Of a DNA stretch of 64,000 nt, positions 47,477 through 59,885 are shown piece by piece; position 1 is the stretch's first letter, and every line of letters begins with the position of its first letter. A program made the translations under genes and the position numbers. Location of the stretch: contig CM067442.1 of the NCBI GenBank assembly GCA_034508935.3, forward strand, positions 131,818,671-131,882,670, in the 5' to 3' direction. This DNA comes from Berghia stephanieae (lineage: Eukaryota; Mollusca; Gastropoda; Nudibranchia; Aeolidiidae). Under the pieces are notes generated by a model, which saw nothing but the letters and a program-made list of their open reading frames with translations, searched no databases and was not told the origin of the DNA.

Positions 47477-48537
47477 TCTGGGTGGGGTTCCTGACCTTCC
47501 ATAGTGGGCAGGGGGGTACATACTGTGTCTTCTATCCCCTTACGTCTGTTTTCCAACATGCTTTCTATCTTTGTCTTGGAATGAGTTTACTTGATTTTGT
47601 CCTGGCCCTGGTCAGAGTCCCTGCTGGGAGGGAAACAGTCAAATGCATAGTTATTGTTTTGGGAGATACTTTTTTCCTTGTAAATCATCTCTCTTTTATG
47701 TATTATTATATTTGTTATTTTTAATGTATAATGTAAGCATTTGAGTGTATTCCTCTTTGTCGGATTTTGTGCTTTTGTCTGGATGAGACTTTTATAGGTG
47801 ATCTCAAGCTAAGTACATTGGTGGTAAGCTCTTGAAATCTACATCTGATCCCTATTTGTTCCCAGTTCCCTTTTGTCTTACTTTCTCTTGGGTGCTTTAA
47901 TTGTAATTCTAGACCTTTTTACTATCCCATTTTCTGGGTGGGGATCCTGACCTCTCATAGCGGGCAGGGAGGTACATACTGCGTCTTCTATCCCCTTATA
48001 TCTGTTTTCCAACATGCTTTCTGTCTTTGTCTTGGAATGGGATTACTTGGTTTTGTCCTGGCTCTGGCCGGAGTCCTAGCTGGGAGGGAAACAGTCAAAT
48101 GCATAGTTATTGTTTTGGGAGATGATATTTTTTTCCTTGTAAATCATCTCTCTGTTATGTATTATTATTTTTATTTTGAATGTATAATGTAAGCATTTGA
48201 GTGTGTTCCTCTTTGTTGGATTTTGTGCTTGTGCCTGGATGAGACTTGTAGGTGATTTCAAACTAAGTACATTGGTGGTATGCTCTTGGAATCTACATCT
48301 GATCCCTATTTGTTCTCAGTTCCCTTTGTCTTACTTTTTCTTGGGTGCTTTAATTGTAATTCTAGAACTTTTTACTATCCCATTTTCTTCCTTTTTACTG
48401 GCGCTGATATAACCTGAATGTGTTGCAAGCGCCGTAAAACCCTTAAAAACAAAAAAACAACTATCCCATTTTCTTCCTTTTTACTGGCGCTGATATAACC
48501 TCAATGTGTTGCAAGCGCCGTAAAACCCTTAAAACAA
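47477..48537 (+). mobile_element. Composite SINE A, tandem units
   Basis: One SINE A head starts at about 47480 and runs to ACTATCCCATTTTC at 47935. There a second head (TGGGTGGGGATCCTGACC) begins instead of the 3' hairpin. The second unit runs to the hairpin and AAAAACAAAA tail at 48450, and a third hairpin-tail piece follows at 48463-48537. Arrangement parallels 22643-23659. Confidence 0.82.
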
Positions 48538-48829
48538 AACGAAAATGATCTCTTGTTATTAGTCCAGTAAATATCAGGTGTCACCAAAAAAAAAACCTGC
48601 ACTGCTGTTTATTTTTTTCTATTGTAAAAAATTATATAAATACCTGTATCTATATCTTTTCCAAATTTCCCCTACCATCAGAACTATTCTTTGTTAATAG
48701 AATTTAAAAAATATCAAAATAATTGGATGAGTGGCTTTTGATTAATATTAAATCTTGTAAAACCTAAAAATTTCGATAATGGTGAAAGATGACGCACATT
48801 ATTGTGGCATTTACACGTAATTATTTGTT

Positions 48830-49318
48830 TGTTTGTTGTTTTTAAGCGTTTTACGGTGCTTGCAACACATTTAGGTCATATCAGCGCCGGTTAAAAGGAA
48901 GAAAATGGGAAAGTATAAAGTTCTAGAATTACAAATAATGCACTCAAGAAAAGGGAAGAAAAAAAGGGAATTGGTTCAAATAGGAAACAGATGTAGATTC
49001 CAAGAGCACATTATCAAAATACTTAGTAGTTTGACATCAACTAAAAGTCTCATCCAGACACAAGCACAGGTCCCTGACTAAGAGGAATACACTCAAATGT
49101 TTACAAATCATATATAATATGTATAAAAAATATAATACAGTGCATAACAGTCAGAGAGATGGTTTACAAGGAAAAAAATATCATCTCCCAAAATAATTTA
49201 TACATTTGACCATTTTCCTCACAGCCAGGGCCAGGACAAAACTAAGTAATCTCATTCCAAGACAAAGACAGAAAGCAAGTTGGAAAACATATAGGGGGAT
49301 AGAAGACACAGTAAGTAC
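48830..49318 (-). mobile_element. SINE family A, 5'-truncated, minus orientation
   Basis: 3' hairpin side at 48850-48895 (TTACGGTGCTTGCAACACAT, ATCAGCGCC) and body to AGAAGACACAGTAAG at 49316, where the head is missing. Confidence 0.82.
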
Positions 49319-49949
49319 ATGCAATTCTTTAAAGAAGACACCTGTTGCTATGCCTGGGAAACTATGCACAACCAGTTACGTATATATCTATCAAAACCAG
49401 AAGGAACCATTCTGCACTGTTTGAACCGTTGAAGAAAGGAAACTGTCATCATAAGCTGAAGCAATTCCCTTTCTTTGCAAATATGCATCAAATCAAACAA
49501 GCTATTCTCAACCCAGCTATTTCAAACTTTATTTTTTCAAATCATTGTGGATCTTTATTAGTTTCTCGTTTACAATGCCCCTTATAGAGGCCGACAAATT
49601 TACCATAGAGACACGGTACAAAGAGAGGGGTTGGATGTGTTGACGAATATTTCCAAATTATAAGAACTGGGCAAAGAGGAGAGTTAATCGCCTTGTTGCA
49701 AAGATTAGGAAGACCGGGTCTTCTAAAACTAAAAGACAAGAAGGTAGTGGTAGACCAAGGTCTACTAGCGAAACTGATAATGTATCTGCTGTTTTAAATA
49801 CCTGTCTGTCCAGAGTATGGCAGTTAACTGGTTAAACTCAATTAACTGGGTGGGGTTCTGATTGGTCAGTAACAATGAACAAAGCAATCTCATTGGGAGG
49901 AAAAAAAGCGGTTTAAAAAAAAAATTTGAGTACGAGATGGCAATGGTCG

Positions 49950-50112
49950 GATATCAAGCATCGGTACCAATTGTTAGAACGATGTCGCTAAACAAGATTT
50001 TATTCAAATGTATCATGTCGCTATTTTGGGTTTTTATTAGTACTAATTACATATAGAAAAGAAAAGAAAATTAGGACCAGAGGTCATTGTCGCTATCCAG
50101 AGGTTGTACTGT
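49950..50112 (-). mobile_element. Tc1/pogo-type MITE end, partner of 1020
   Basis: AGGACCAGAGGTCATTGTCG, CTATCCAGAGGTTGTACTGTA complement the 1020-1080 sequence, and ATGTCGCTATTTTGG matches further inward. Confidence 0.5.
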
Positions 50113-50410
50113 ACTTAGTTTGAGATCACCTAAAAGTCTCATCCAGGATCTCACTGAAAGGAACACGTTCAAATGTTTACAAAATAATCTCAAAACAAGA
50201 ACTATCAGTACATAACAGAGAGATGATTTGCAAGGAAAAAACAGTCACCTCACAAAACTAACACTCTGTACATTTGACTGTTTCTCTCTCATCCAAGGAC
50301 TGGCAAGGGCCAGGACAAAACTATCTAATCTCATTCCAATACAAAGACAGAAATTTAAAAAAAACATATACAGGGATAGAAGACGCATCAAGTGACCTCC
50401 CCAGTAGGCC
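50113..50410 (-). mobile_element. SINE A fragment
   Basis: Matches the middle and head of SINE A on the minus strand (TTAGTTTGAGATCACC, AACAGAGAGATGATTTGCAA, GGGATAGAAGACGC), diverged, without the 3' hairpin. Confidence 0.7.
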
Positions 50411-50819
50411 ACACCTGGACCTATAATTGATTTAACATTGAAATTAAATATCAATTGTAGGTACTTAAATAACCGCATGTGAGGTCTGACAAAATATTGC
50501 AACTGAGTTCCAGCATAAAGTGTGAAATAAAAAAGAAATTTAACCATTTTTTTTTTCTTTTCTTTTTTATTAAAAAAAGTGGGATATACATATAGTATCA
50601 CATTCCATCTTAATAATACAACAAAATAGAGACGATCAAATTGAGCATAGTACATGTCGTAATTATAACACGAAGGTACATTTACCTACAGAACAATACT
50701 GCTCTACAATGACGGAATGCCTTTTATTTATTTTTTTTTTTTTCCGTTTTGTTACCTCATATAATAACATCAAGATTGAGAGATTGTGCTTTGTTCATTT
50801 TAAAGAGAGATACACAAAG

Positions 50820-51585
50820 TCCTTGTGACACATATTTAGGTCATTCAGTGCCAGTGAAGGTACCCAAGAGGGACTGGTTCCAACACGGAACAGAAGGAGA
50901 TTCCAAAAGCACACTACTATCATTATCAAGTGTAATTAGTTTGAGATCTGTTTTGTTTTTAAGGGTTTTAGGCGCTTGCAACACATTAAGGTCATATCAG
51001 CGCCAGTAAAAAGGAAGAAATGGAATAGCAAAAGTTCTAGAATTACAATTAAAGCACCAAGAAAAGGAAGACAAAGGGGAATTGGTTCAAATAGGAAACG
51101 GCTGTAGATTCCAAGAGCACACTATCAAAGTACTAATTTGATATCGCTTATAAAGTCTCCAGACACAAGCACAGGTCCCAGCTAAGAGGGATACACTCAA
51201 ATGTTTACAAATCATATATAAATATGTAAACAAAACTGTACAGTGCATAACAAACAATAACAGATGATTTAAAAGACAACAATATCATCTCCCAAAACTC
51301 TTAACTATACTTCACTGTTTCCTCCAGCTAGGGTATCGGCCAGGGTCTGACAAAACCAAGTAATCTCAATCCAAGACAAAGGCGAAGCATGTTGGAAAAC
51401 ATATAGGGGGGGGTAGAAGACACAGTAAGTGCCTCCCTGCCCACTATGGGAGGCCAGGAACCCCACCCAGACATTCATTCCAAGACAAAGACGGAAAGCA
51501 ATTGGAAAGCAGATACAGAGGGATAGAAGACAGCAAGTATCTCCCCGCACAAGACGATGGGAGGTCTGGAACCTCACCCAGATAA
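50820..51585 (-). mobile_element. SINE A cluster: decayed hairpin piece, full copy, extra head
   Basis: 50820-50945 is a diverged SINE A 3' part (TGACACATATTTAGGTCATT, CAGTGCCAGTGAAGG). A fuller copy runs from about 50950 (hairpin at 50974-51006) to CCCCACCCAG at 51470. Then 51471-51585 repeats the head region again. Confidence 0.78.
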
Positions 51586-52225
51586 ATAAAAGAAATGGAT
51601 GGAGAAAAAATAATTCAACAAGAGAAAGAAAGATTTGCTCCTTTCCCTTGGTTATGGTGGATAAAATATGCATTACAGAAAAATACACAAATCTACTTTA
51701 ATATACTAAGATTATGTTTCATCATAGATATATACATTGTAAAAGGAGAGCAAATTGTGACCTACAAAAATTTTTTTTTAAAAATTGACTTCCACTTTTA
51801 TTCAGCTATAAATCTCCAGACTCAACAAACAAAATAATAACAATTTGAGTCCAACAATTAAAAACAAAACATGTTCCTCTACACATTAAAACGTATAGCA
51901 ACTGAGGTAGGAGGGAATATGTTGAAATTGTTAAAATTAAAATATCTTTATTTTCATTTATTTATTACATGTATTTTTTTCCGGGGGGGGGGGTTCAATT
52001 TGACAAATAGTACAAAATTACTGTCGGATGGACAGCATAAAAAATATCAAAATTCTGGCATTATGTCTGGATTGTAAGCAAATTCGATCATTTCGTCGTG
52101 AAGAGAGAAAAAAGATGATAATTTTAAACCAGATTGCAGTTTCCCACCCTTCTGTCTAGCAAAATTAGGTAATATACATTTATTTATAATTAGACTTACA
52201 CCAACAGCGGCACAGCAAAAACCAT

Positions 52226-52500
52226 TGAGGTTTCAATGGTTCAGTTGAGAGAGCACTTGCTTCATATGCAAGAAGACCAAGATCTATCCCAGGTGCAGTT
52301 AAGTTTGTTTTTTTTTTTACCTCCCTGTCCAGCAGTGATTGGGTAGCTGGGTCTGTTAGATCTGGTGGAAAGTACTTTGTGGAAGACTAGTGTCCTATCC
52401 AAAGTTTAGCAAGCAGTTACTATTGTCTGTTTCACGCTACAGAAACTGGGACAAACTCTGGCTCCATGAGCTAATTGGCTCTGAAGGACTACTTTTTATA
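52226..52500 (+). mobile_element. SINE family E, plus orientation
   Basis: tRNA-like head CAATGGTTCAGTTGAGAGAG with a weak B box, then the body CTGGGTCTGTTAGATCTGG, GTCTGTTTCACGCTACAG and CTGAAGGACTACTTTTTATA. Its complement matches 11345-11622. Confidence 0.82.
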
Positions 52501-54135
52501 CAAAAACAGTTAAGCAAAATTTCAGGTTTTTTGTTGTTTATCAGATATATATCATTCATCGCTTAATCATAATCGCAGTCCTAGTGTCAGACTATAATAT
52601 TGATGCTGTACGTCAAAGTAAAGTGCTCACAACATCCGCCAGCCGATATAACGTACAAACACACAAAACCATGTGTTACCTTAAATTTATACATAGTCTG
52701 ATAGAATTTAGTGAGTAGTAATCATAAAAATGGCTGGCTAAAAACAATAACAAAGAGCTGAGTGGCGTCAATTTCGTTCCATCAATAAGTTAATGAAGGA
52801 TACGCGTTGATTGACTCAAAAAAAAATAATAAAATAAATGAACACAATTCCGGGCGACGGTCATGAAAAGTGAGATGTCAATAGTACTGCTCAAGCCAGG
52901 AAGCAATCATAATCTCATTGTTCTATTGAATAATACAACTCTTTCTGGTGGAGGTCGCTAGGACCAAGAAAGCTACGCATCATTACAACTTCCATTACGG
53001 CATGACCATTTCACAATCAGTGTCCCCTCACCGTTCGATTTAGATATCATAATATGATCTCTTCATCATCACCACAATTACACCATCATAAAAGGGAACA
53101 AACATGTGATGTATAAAAAATGGTTCCAATCTCAATTGAAGTGTAAAACCACTCTTTCGGAGGATTGGATACCAACCTTGTGTAATTGATTTTCTGGTTT
53201 CAGAGTCATGGAATCTTATTTTCTAAATATTAAATCCTGGTCGCCAATCAAAGATCATAATTTATCCTCTTTTACGTCCTGTAATCCCCGGTATATACAT
53301 CCTGCTTCTAACTCTAACTGAAACTTAGGTTACAGTTACATACATTTCCCGGGAGTTTGGAACAGGAAGAGTAGGTGTAACATCACTACATATCAGCCCT
53401 ATTACAACCGTAACTATACCTTCTGTACTTATTACTGCCTCCGCCACCAATATAGATTCTACTACACACTAGCATTATCATACAGCAGGTGGATATATTC
53501 CCTTAGCACAGGGACCAGCTCTCCCCTCCTTCCAGTGCATCCTAAATTTTGTCAGAAAGTGTTCTCAGAGGTTGGACGGTGCTAGTGACAAGTTTTATTT
53601 CTTCAACGACAGAAAAATAATTGACAAAAGATGAAAGATGTCGAGTGGATTTTAACATCTGCTTAGAAAGGACTAATTCAAAGGGGATAGAATTAACAGC
53701 AAAATATCCCCCCCCCCCCCCCTCTTCCGGGAGGAAAACTTGTTGACTACAGCGAGTTCCATCTGTACCTTTCTCCTGTCTCAGTGAGATGCGAGCACGA
53801 CGAATTTCGAATGAATAATGACGGAATGAAGAAAGACGAGATAATGAAAGAGCTTTCACTTTCAGTTCTAGATAAAAACCTTGAAGCCGTCACGCATCAG
53901 TGAGCATGCGCAATGGAGATGATAAAATACAAAATACAAGGCATACAAGGCTGCCAGTTTGGCGTTTCAACACCAAATTTGGTCTTTTTCTCAGTCTCAG
54001 GATTGAAAAATTTCACTTGTTTAATTCATTGATAAATTTATTACACAAATCTCACGTAAACCGACAAAACCTGTGACTATTATGGGACAGGAAATCCAAA
54101 CAAGTTATTTTAAAAAATGTCATTTTTCCATAATT
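52501..54135. other. Intergenic, no gene recognised
   Basis: Contains a C run at about 53708-53724. The minus-strand 105-codon frame at 53542-53859 has no recognisable domain. Confidence 0.5.
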
Positions 54136-54139
54136 TTGG

Positions 54140-54330
54140 CATCGTCAGTGCAGGTGCCAACGCCTGTGGCTCGGCAGTACCAGAGACCTCTCACTAATCT
54201 GTGATCAGTACTGACCAATAGGCACAGTTCCTATTGGTCAGTATTGACCCCCGGGCGCTGGTGCCTGTTCATCAGTACTAACCAGCATGTGCCAGTGCCT
54301 GGGGGTCAGTACTGACCAATAGCCATTCCG
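54140..54330. repeat. Cluster of CAGTACTGACCAATAG repeats in both orientations
   Basis: ATCAGTACTGACCAATAGGC at about 54206, its complement-like CTATTGGTCAGTATTGAC at about 54231, and GTCAGTACTGACCAATAGCC at about 54306. CAGTGC...GGTGCC pieces lie between them. Confidence 0.7.
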
Positions 54331-54470
54331 TTTTAATATCATATCCATTTGATCAATTTTCAAAACATGCAAATATTTAAAGCACTGTAAGGACAGATCC
54401 AATCGAGTCATTCATCAATACATTTTGGCAACATGGAAGTATCTTACTTGTGTGAAAATACACAGGAAAT

Positions 54471-54477
<7 letters not shown>

Positions 54478-54528
<51 letters not shown>

Positions 54529-54765
54529 TATGAGTGTTGGTGGGTACTTGTAGGTACGAGAGTGCTCAATAATGTTGGTTAGAGCTAATATAAAATTATA
54601 TAAATAAAGTCACTCACAAATTTATGGCCGAGACATATGTTTCTATGCTCTCCATGTTTTTTTAGTTCTAATAATAGTGGTAAAAATGATGATGATAATA
54701 ATAACGACATGGGGATCATAGAAACATATGTCTCGGCCATAAATATGTATGTGAGTGACTTTGTT
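54478..54765. mobile_element. (TA)n-flanked foldback with conserved tail, copy 2
   Basis: (TA)n at 54478-54523. Then a tail block with GAGTGTTGGTGGGTACTTG and TTGGTTAGAGCTAATATA, the reverse complement of the block at 6590-6655. Then inverted arms of about 42-46 bp at 54606-54647 and 54718-54764 (AAAGTCACTCAC...GGCCGAGACATATGTTTC and its complement) around a GATGATGATAATAATAA loop. The arm sequence differs from that of the copy at 6446. Confidence 0.75.
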
Positions 54766-55303
54766 TTGTTTGTTTTTAAGGGTTTTACGGCGCTTGAAAC
54801 ACATTTAGGTTATATCAGCACCAGTAAAAAGGAAGAAAATGGGATAGTAAAAAGTTCTAGAATTACAATTAAATAAAGCAGCCAAGAGAAAGTAAGACAG
54901 AGGGGAACTGGGAACAAATTAAATAGGGATCAGATGTAGATTCCAAGAGCATACCACCAATGTACTTAGTTTGAGATCAACTATAAGTCTCATCCGGACA
55001 CAAGCACAAAATCCGACAAAGAGGAATACACTAAAATGCTTACATTATACCTTTAAAATAACAAAAATAATACTACCATAACAGAGAGATGATTTACAAG
55101 GGAAAAAAAAATCATTCTCCCAAAACAATAACTATGCATTTGACTGTTTCCCTCCCAGCCAGGACTCCGACCAGGGCCAGGACAAAACCAAGTAATCTCA
55201 TTCCAAGACAAAGACAGAAAGCGTGTTGGAAAACAGATATAAGGGGGGAGAAGACGCAGTATGTACCTCCCTGCCCACTATGGGAGGTCAGGAACCCCAC
55301 CCA
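54766..55303 (-). mobile_element. SINE family A, full-length, minus orientation
   Basis: 3' hairpin at 54787-54822 (GGCGCTTGAAACACATTTAG, with the stem partner now CAGCACC) and head ending CCCCACCCAC at about 55303. It abuts the foldback arm directly. Confidence 0.82.
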
Positions 55304-55423
55304 CACAATTAATTATTCTGCATTAGCTTAAACTGGAAGATTCAAAGAGTGAGCTATGTTATATTAAAAAAAAACAATATTTTTTATTCTGCTTATTGAG
55401 ATTCTATGTGAACTTCAAACAAG

Positions 55424-55424
<1 letters not shown>

Positions 55425-55466
<42 letters not shown>

Positions 55467-55640
55467 TTTGTGTGACTGTTGTGGTGATTTTGTAGTCGAA
55501 TGGATGAACTTGTGTGAAACTATTGTAAAACACCTCTGAGCACTTTGTGAATACTGGTGCTATATCAAATAAATATAATAATATAATATATAAATAATAA
55601 TAATAATAATAATAATAATAATTAATAATAATAATAATGT
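55425..55640. repeat. (TG)n and (AAT)n microsatellites
   Basis: TG dinucleotides at 55425-55475 and AAT triplets at 55585-55640. Confidence 0.9.
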
Positions 55641-55879
55641 ATATAAATCCTTAATTTGAAATACATGTGTCGTCTGTTTTAACTTGAAAAAAATGTCTGA
55701 GATGATAAGTAAAACAAACTGATTTTTATGAAGTTTCCTCTGGTTCAAAAATCCAATTTGTAAATAAAACTCTGAATCTGAAACTGCTTTGATTTGGACA
55801 AACAACCCAATCTGAATAAAATAAAGAAAAACACAAACATCATAAAACATCTTTTCCATTTAGTCTAGCTAATAATATA

Positions 55880-56201
55880 CAGTGGAATCCTGATAAACTC
55901 AATACCGCTGGATCAGAAAGATTGGTGGTTGACTTTAAGCAAGGCTGATTTTATCCAGAATCAATCTTTCATTCGTCCTTAGTGTTTCAATCATCTTGTT
56001 TTGTTGATAAAGGGGAAACCCTGAAACATCCACAGTATCTGTCTTCGTTTAATAAAATGGAGCTTACATTTCATTATCTTTTAGTATCAATAAAACACAC
56101 TTAGATTTTAAAAAATAAATTTGGGACCAACAAGAGATGTTGACTTTAAGCAGAAGATTATTTTAAGTATTTTAAGTGTTGACTTTATGCGGATTCAAGT
56201 G
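55880..56201. mobile_element. Tc1/pogo-type MITE, 322 bp
   Basis: Left end CAGTGGAATCCTGATAAA, right end (complement) CACTTGAATCCGCATAAA, flanked by TA on both sides (55878-55879 and 56202-56203). No coding content. Confidence 0.78.
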
Positions 56202-56683
56202 TAACAAATATATTTGTAAAATCAAAACCAAAAAAAAAAAAGCCAGGAAATTGGAAGAAACCCAACACTTACACGCAATAGCAATGCATGATTAAGGCTT
56301 ATCGGTACAGAAATATGTTAAGTTGATGGCAATAAGAGGCCGGGGTACTTAAACTGCTAATAAAAGATAAAATGGAAGGTTAAATTACGCCTACGATAAT
56401 AACTACGACATGAACTAAACAAAACAAAGCAAAAAAAAAAAAATCAATCAAAAAGGCTACACAACATACCCTAAATGCATAATTATTCAAATTTAACTTT
56501 TCTCTGAGATAGAATTATATTTTATATTCAATTTTAGTTTGTTTTATGTTGTGCATAACTTGCATTATATATATTAACAATCTAGCACAGGGACATGTTT
56601 GACTGTGTTACTAATGGATTCCCTCTTGGATCTAATTTAGATTGATGATAAGTGATGACAGTATAGACAGAAAAAAATAGGGA

Positions 56684-56702
56684 GGGGGGGGGGGGGGGGG
56701 GT
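56684..56702. repeat. Poly-G tract
   Basis: G run of about 18; similar tracts lie at 9070-9083, 40995-41025, 57813-57833 and 57906-57922. Confidence 0.95.
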
Positions 56703-56995
56703 GGGTGTATATTGAGATTTTAGCTGTAAATCCATTATGACATGAAGATTACAAAAGCGTAAGTTGAACAGTGATTCTTTTATTACTAATACTGTTATTA
56801 TATTGAAAAGTCCAATCACTTATTTTCATTATTTATTGTGATAAAAGAATGAAAGAAATGTAGAACTTTAACACTAATCAATGATATTGGAGGCTTCATT
56901 CATATACATAGTGATGCTAAACCAACTTCAAGGCAGATTATCCAAACCTCTTCTGTATCATTGGAAATTATAATTGATTTATCATAGTGTACATA

Positions 56996-57285
56996 TGTTG
57001 TGGTCTTGAAGTATGACACTCGCTTTCAGATCGGAAGCTTCTGGGTTCGAGCCTCGCTCGGTGCAATGTTGAGTCCTTGGGAAAGACTCTTTACTCACAT
57101 TCTCTCACCATACTAGGGTGTAATTATGAGTACCTAACCGTTAACAGCGTTATCTCTGTCAGAAAATTTGTAAGATCATGTTTCGTTCTATATGTTACAT
57201 GTTGCTGTTGGTCAGGACCCTTTGTAAAGCCCTTTAAGCATGTTTAGTGGATATTACGATACAATAAAAGCTCACGGTTTTTTTG
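56996..57285 (+). mobile_element. SINE family C copy
   Basis: GTGGTCTTGAAGTATGACAC head, B box GGGTTCGAGCC, GAGTCCTTGGGAAAGACTCT and a degenerate 3' end (GTGGATATTACGATACAATA). Confidence 0.85.
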
Positions 57286-57328
57286 TTTGATTTTTTCATA
57301 TTAAAAGATATTATGAAAATGGTAAATA

Positions 57329-58498
57329 CAGTAAAATTACTTTAAACCGAAAGAAGCTAAACCGAAAAATACCTTAAACCGCAAAGAATTTAATAAATTG
57401 TACTAGTTTCTTCATTATCTTTGTACTAATTCTTACGATGAACCGAAATACTTCTAAGAAGGACTTTCTTTAAACCGAAACAATTTGAGACCACCTTCCT
57501 TTATTCTCTCTCAATTTTTCTTCAAAAATTGGGGAAGGTGGCCACACGTAATAATGCCCGGCGATATTAAACAAAGAGCGTAAGTATAAGATGAGGGTGA
57601 TGGGTGGGGTGTAGGCAAACACTTCAATCACTGCACTTGGGCTCGGCCAACACCACAATCGCACAGACTGGAAAAGGAAGACAGCGGGTGACTGGCAGGC
57701 GAAAAATGAGGAAAGAGGAGGAGTTGGGGTGTAGAATCACGCAAGCGAGATGTTCTCGCTCGTGTGTTGATGCTTTGGAACTGACTGGAGATTTTAAACA
57801 CGAGAATAAGGAAGGGGGGGGGGGGGGGGGGGGGTAGACAACTTACCATTGACATGCCATTTCATTTCCACTTTGTTTAAGTGTGTGTGTGTGTGTGTGT
57901 GTGTGAGGGAGGGGGGGGGGGGTTCTATGAACCTAATGGCTTTTCAACAAAAGAGAGATGCCTAGTAGTAGTAGACAGCTTAGCATTGACACGCCTTTTC
58001 ATTTCCATTTCACTTCACCTCTGAGTAGCTGCGCGTCATTCATTATCAATTATCGCACAAGAACTTTCGATCTTATTTTAGCTTTGCATTGTACTAAAAG
58101 ATGTCTAAAAGAAAGCACTGTGCTTACACGTTGGAGTTTAAAATTAAAATACTATGTGAAGTCGATGAAAAAAAGTTGATCAAGACAGAGATATGTAAAA
58201 TACACGGCATCCCGAACACAACTCTTTCAACAATTTTGAATTGAAAACGAAAACCCCCAAAAATATTTTTAAAACACACACAAAAAAAAAATAAAAAAAA
58301 TTAATGGTTACGAAGACGGCATTTATTCAACAACTCCATTTAACGGGAAACCCATGATACCATTAAATGAGCAAATTCCTTAAAAAGTTACTACCATTGA
58401 AAAACATTGCAAAACTGGAACTTGCTTTAAACCAAAATGTCTTTAAACCGAAATGGTTTAGAAGGTCCCCAAAATTTCGGTTTAAAGTAATTCTACTG
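57329..58498 (+). mobile_element. Pogo/Tigger-like DNA transposon, internally deleted
   Basis: Terminal repeats CAGTAAAATTACTTTAAACC (left) and CAGTAGAATTACTTTAAACC (right, complement), flanked by TA at 57327-57328 and 58499-58500. AAACCG motifs repeat inside both ends. At 1,170 bp it is too short for a complete pogo-type element, and only the start of the transposase is left. Confidence 0.88.
58101..58244 (+). pseudogene. CENP-B-type HTH remnant of pogo transposase
   Basis: 47 codons starting MSKRKHCAYTLEFKIKILCE and going on to TEICKIHGIPNTTLSTILN. This is the first helix-turn-helix of pogo/Tigger transposases and CENP-B. It stops where the family normally continues with a second DNA-binding helix set and a DDE domain, neither of which I see before the right terminal repeat. 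Confidence 0.85.
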
Positions 58499-58796
58499 TA
58501 TGAAAAAAATCCAAAGGGAAACAGAGCTGGATTGATGAAAAAAAAAAATTATTACATTATTCTGATCTATGTGGAGAACATGAAAAAATTATCAGAGCTG
58601 TTAAACAAAAGATTAGTCATATCGATGTCACTGGAATTCAACACAAGCACATTATAAATTATAAGTAATACAAATTTGAAAGAACAATGTTAGAATAACA
58701 TCTAATTTCTTGAATAATTTGAAAAGACTAGCTTACTGATATACGGGAAATATGAATCAGAATTCAAAGAAATAGAACTGATTGAAAATCTTTATA

Positions 58797-59222
58797 CAGT
58801 GGAACTTCAGTATAACAGTGATCTGGGACCAGCCTAAAATCCCTGGTCTACCCGAGAATGGCCTAAATCATCATTTAAAATGATACAGCATAGAGTAGTA
58901 AGTACCGACTATACATTACAATCACACACACACACACACACACATACACACACACAAATACAACATTCATGAACTAGGCCTTGCCTAGCTCTCAGTTGCC
59001 TGGAGCTGTATGTAGGGTTAGTTGAACATAATGTGGGCTTATACATTGTATTTGGAAATATTGAGTGGGTTTCATGCCCCCCTTTAATCACGATTAAGTT
59101 CTAAAAAATCCCTGTTATAGCCAGTAAATTTTACAAATGACAAAGAGGGATAAAAAAGAGGATTTAAAAAACCCCAGGTACCTACCTATTATATCCAAAA
59201 CTGTTATACTGAGGTTCCACTG
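58797..59222. mobile_element. Tc1/pogo-type MITE, 426 bp
   Basis: Left end CAGTGGAACTTCAGTATAAC, right end (complement) CAGTGGAACCTCAGTATAAC. TA precedes the left end; the right flank is CA, so the duplication is imperfect. Contains a (CA)n tract at 58922-58965. Confidence 0.78.
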
Positions 59223-59554
59223 CATTCCATTAATTAATACCATAGAAAAGTCCTTAAAACGAGTAATGAATTCAAAGATAAATCACACACATCGATTGGA
59301 ATGGAACAACCATTAAGGCACAATGAACTCCAAACATACACGTCTACTGAACACAATAATACTTTCATTGTTTCAATATTAATTCTAGACATCATACACC
59401 TGTTTAAACAACAATGTTTTCAAATTTTTCTTTAAAATAGGAAAAAGGATCCAGATCTTTATATTTGAAGGGATAGATAGGTCCAAATGCCTGGGACAGT
59501 TTTATATATCACAGATAATGCCATTAAAAAAAAGTTTTATGTAACATCATGTTC

Positions 59555-59662
<108 letters not shown>

Positions 59663-59819
59663 ATTCCTTGACTCATCCTTGACAAAATTTTTATTTAAAG
59701 TTTGTGAAAAAGACCAAGAAAACCTATCTCGGTGTCAGCTGCAGTGTGACACCGCAAAATAAGCAATATAAGGCCTCAGCTTCTTGCTCAAAGTAAAAAA
59801 ATAAACAAGCTGTCAACAG

Positions 59820-59885
59820 GAGGGCTCAAACCTAAGTCCTCCAAGTAGAAAAGCAATGCCTTATCCACTTGGTCCTTTCAAGATA
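59820..59885 (-). mobile_element. tRNA-like SINE fragment
   Basis: Complement reads GACCAAGTGGATAAGGCATT and later AGGTTTGAGCC, A-box and B-box-like, similar to 24000-24055. Confidence 0.5.

Noticed and set aside
47449-48412. Recurrent '[20 protein letters not shown]' peptide seen at many loci, suggesting a gene family
   Set aside because: Each instance is the 5' part of SINE A; position and frame follow the repeat, there is no continuing protein, and copies have target duplications.
53542-53859. 105-codon minus-strand frame
   Set aside because: No known domain, splice context or repeat of the frame elsewhere; includes a poly-C tract.
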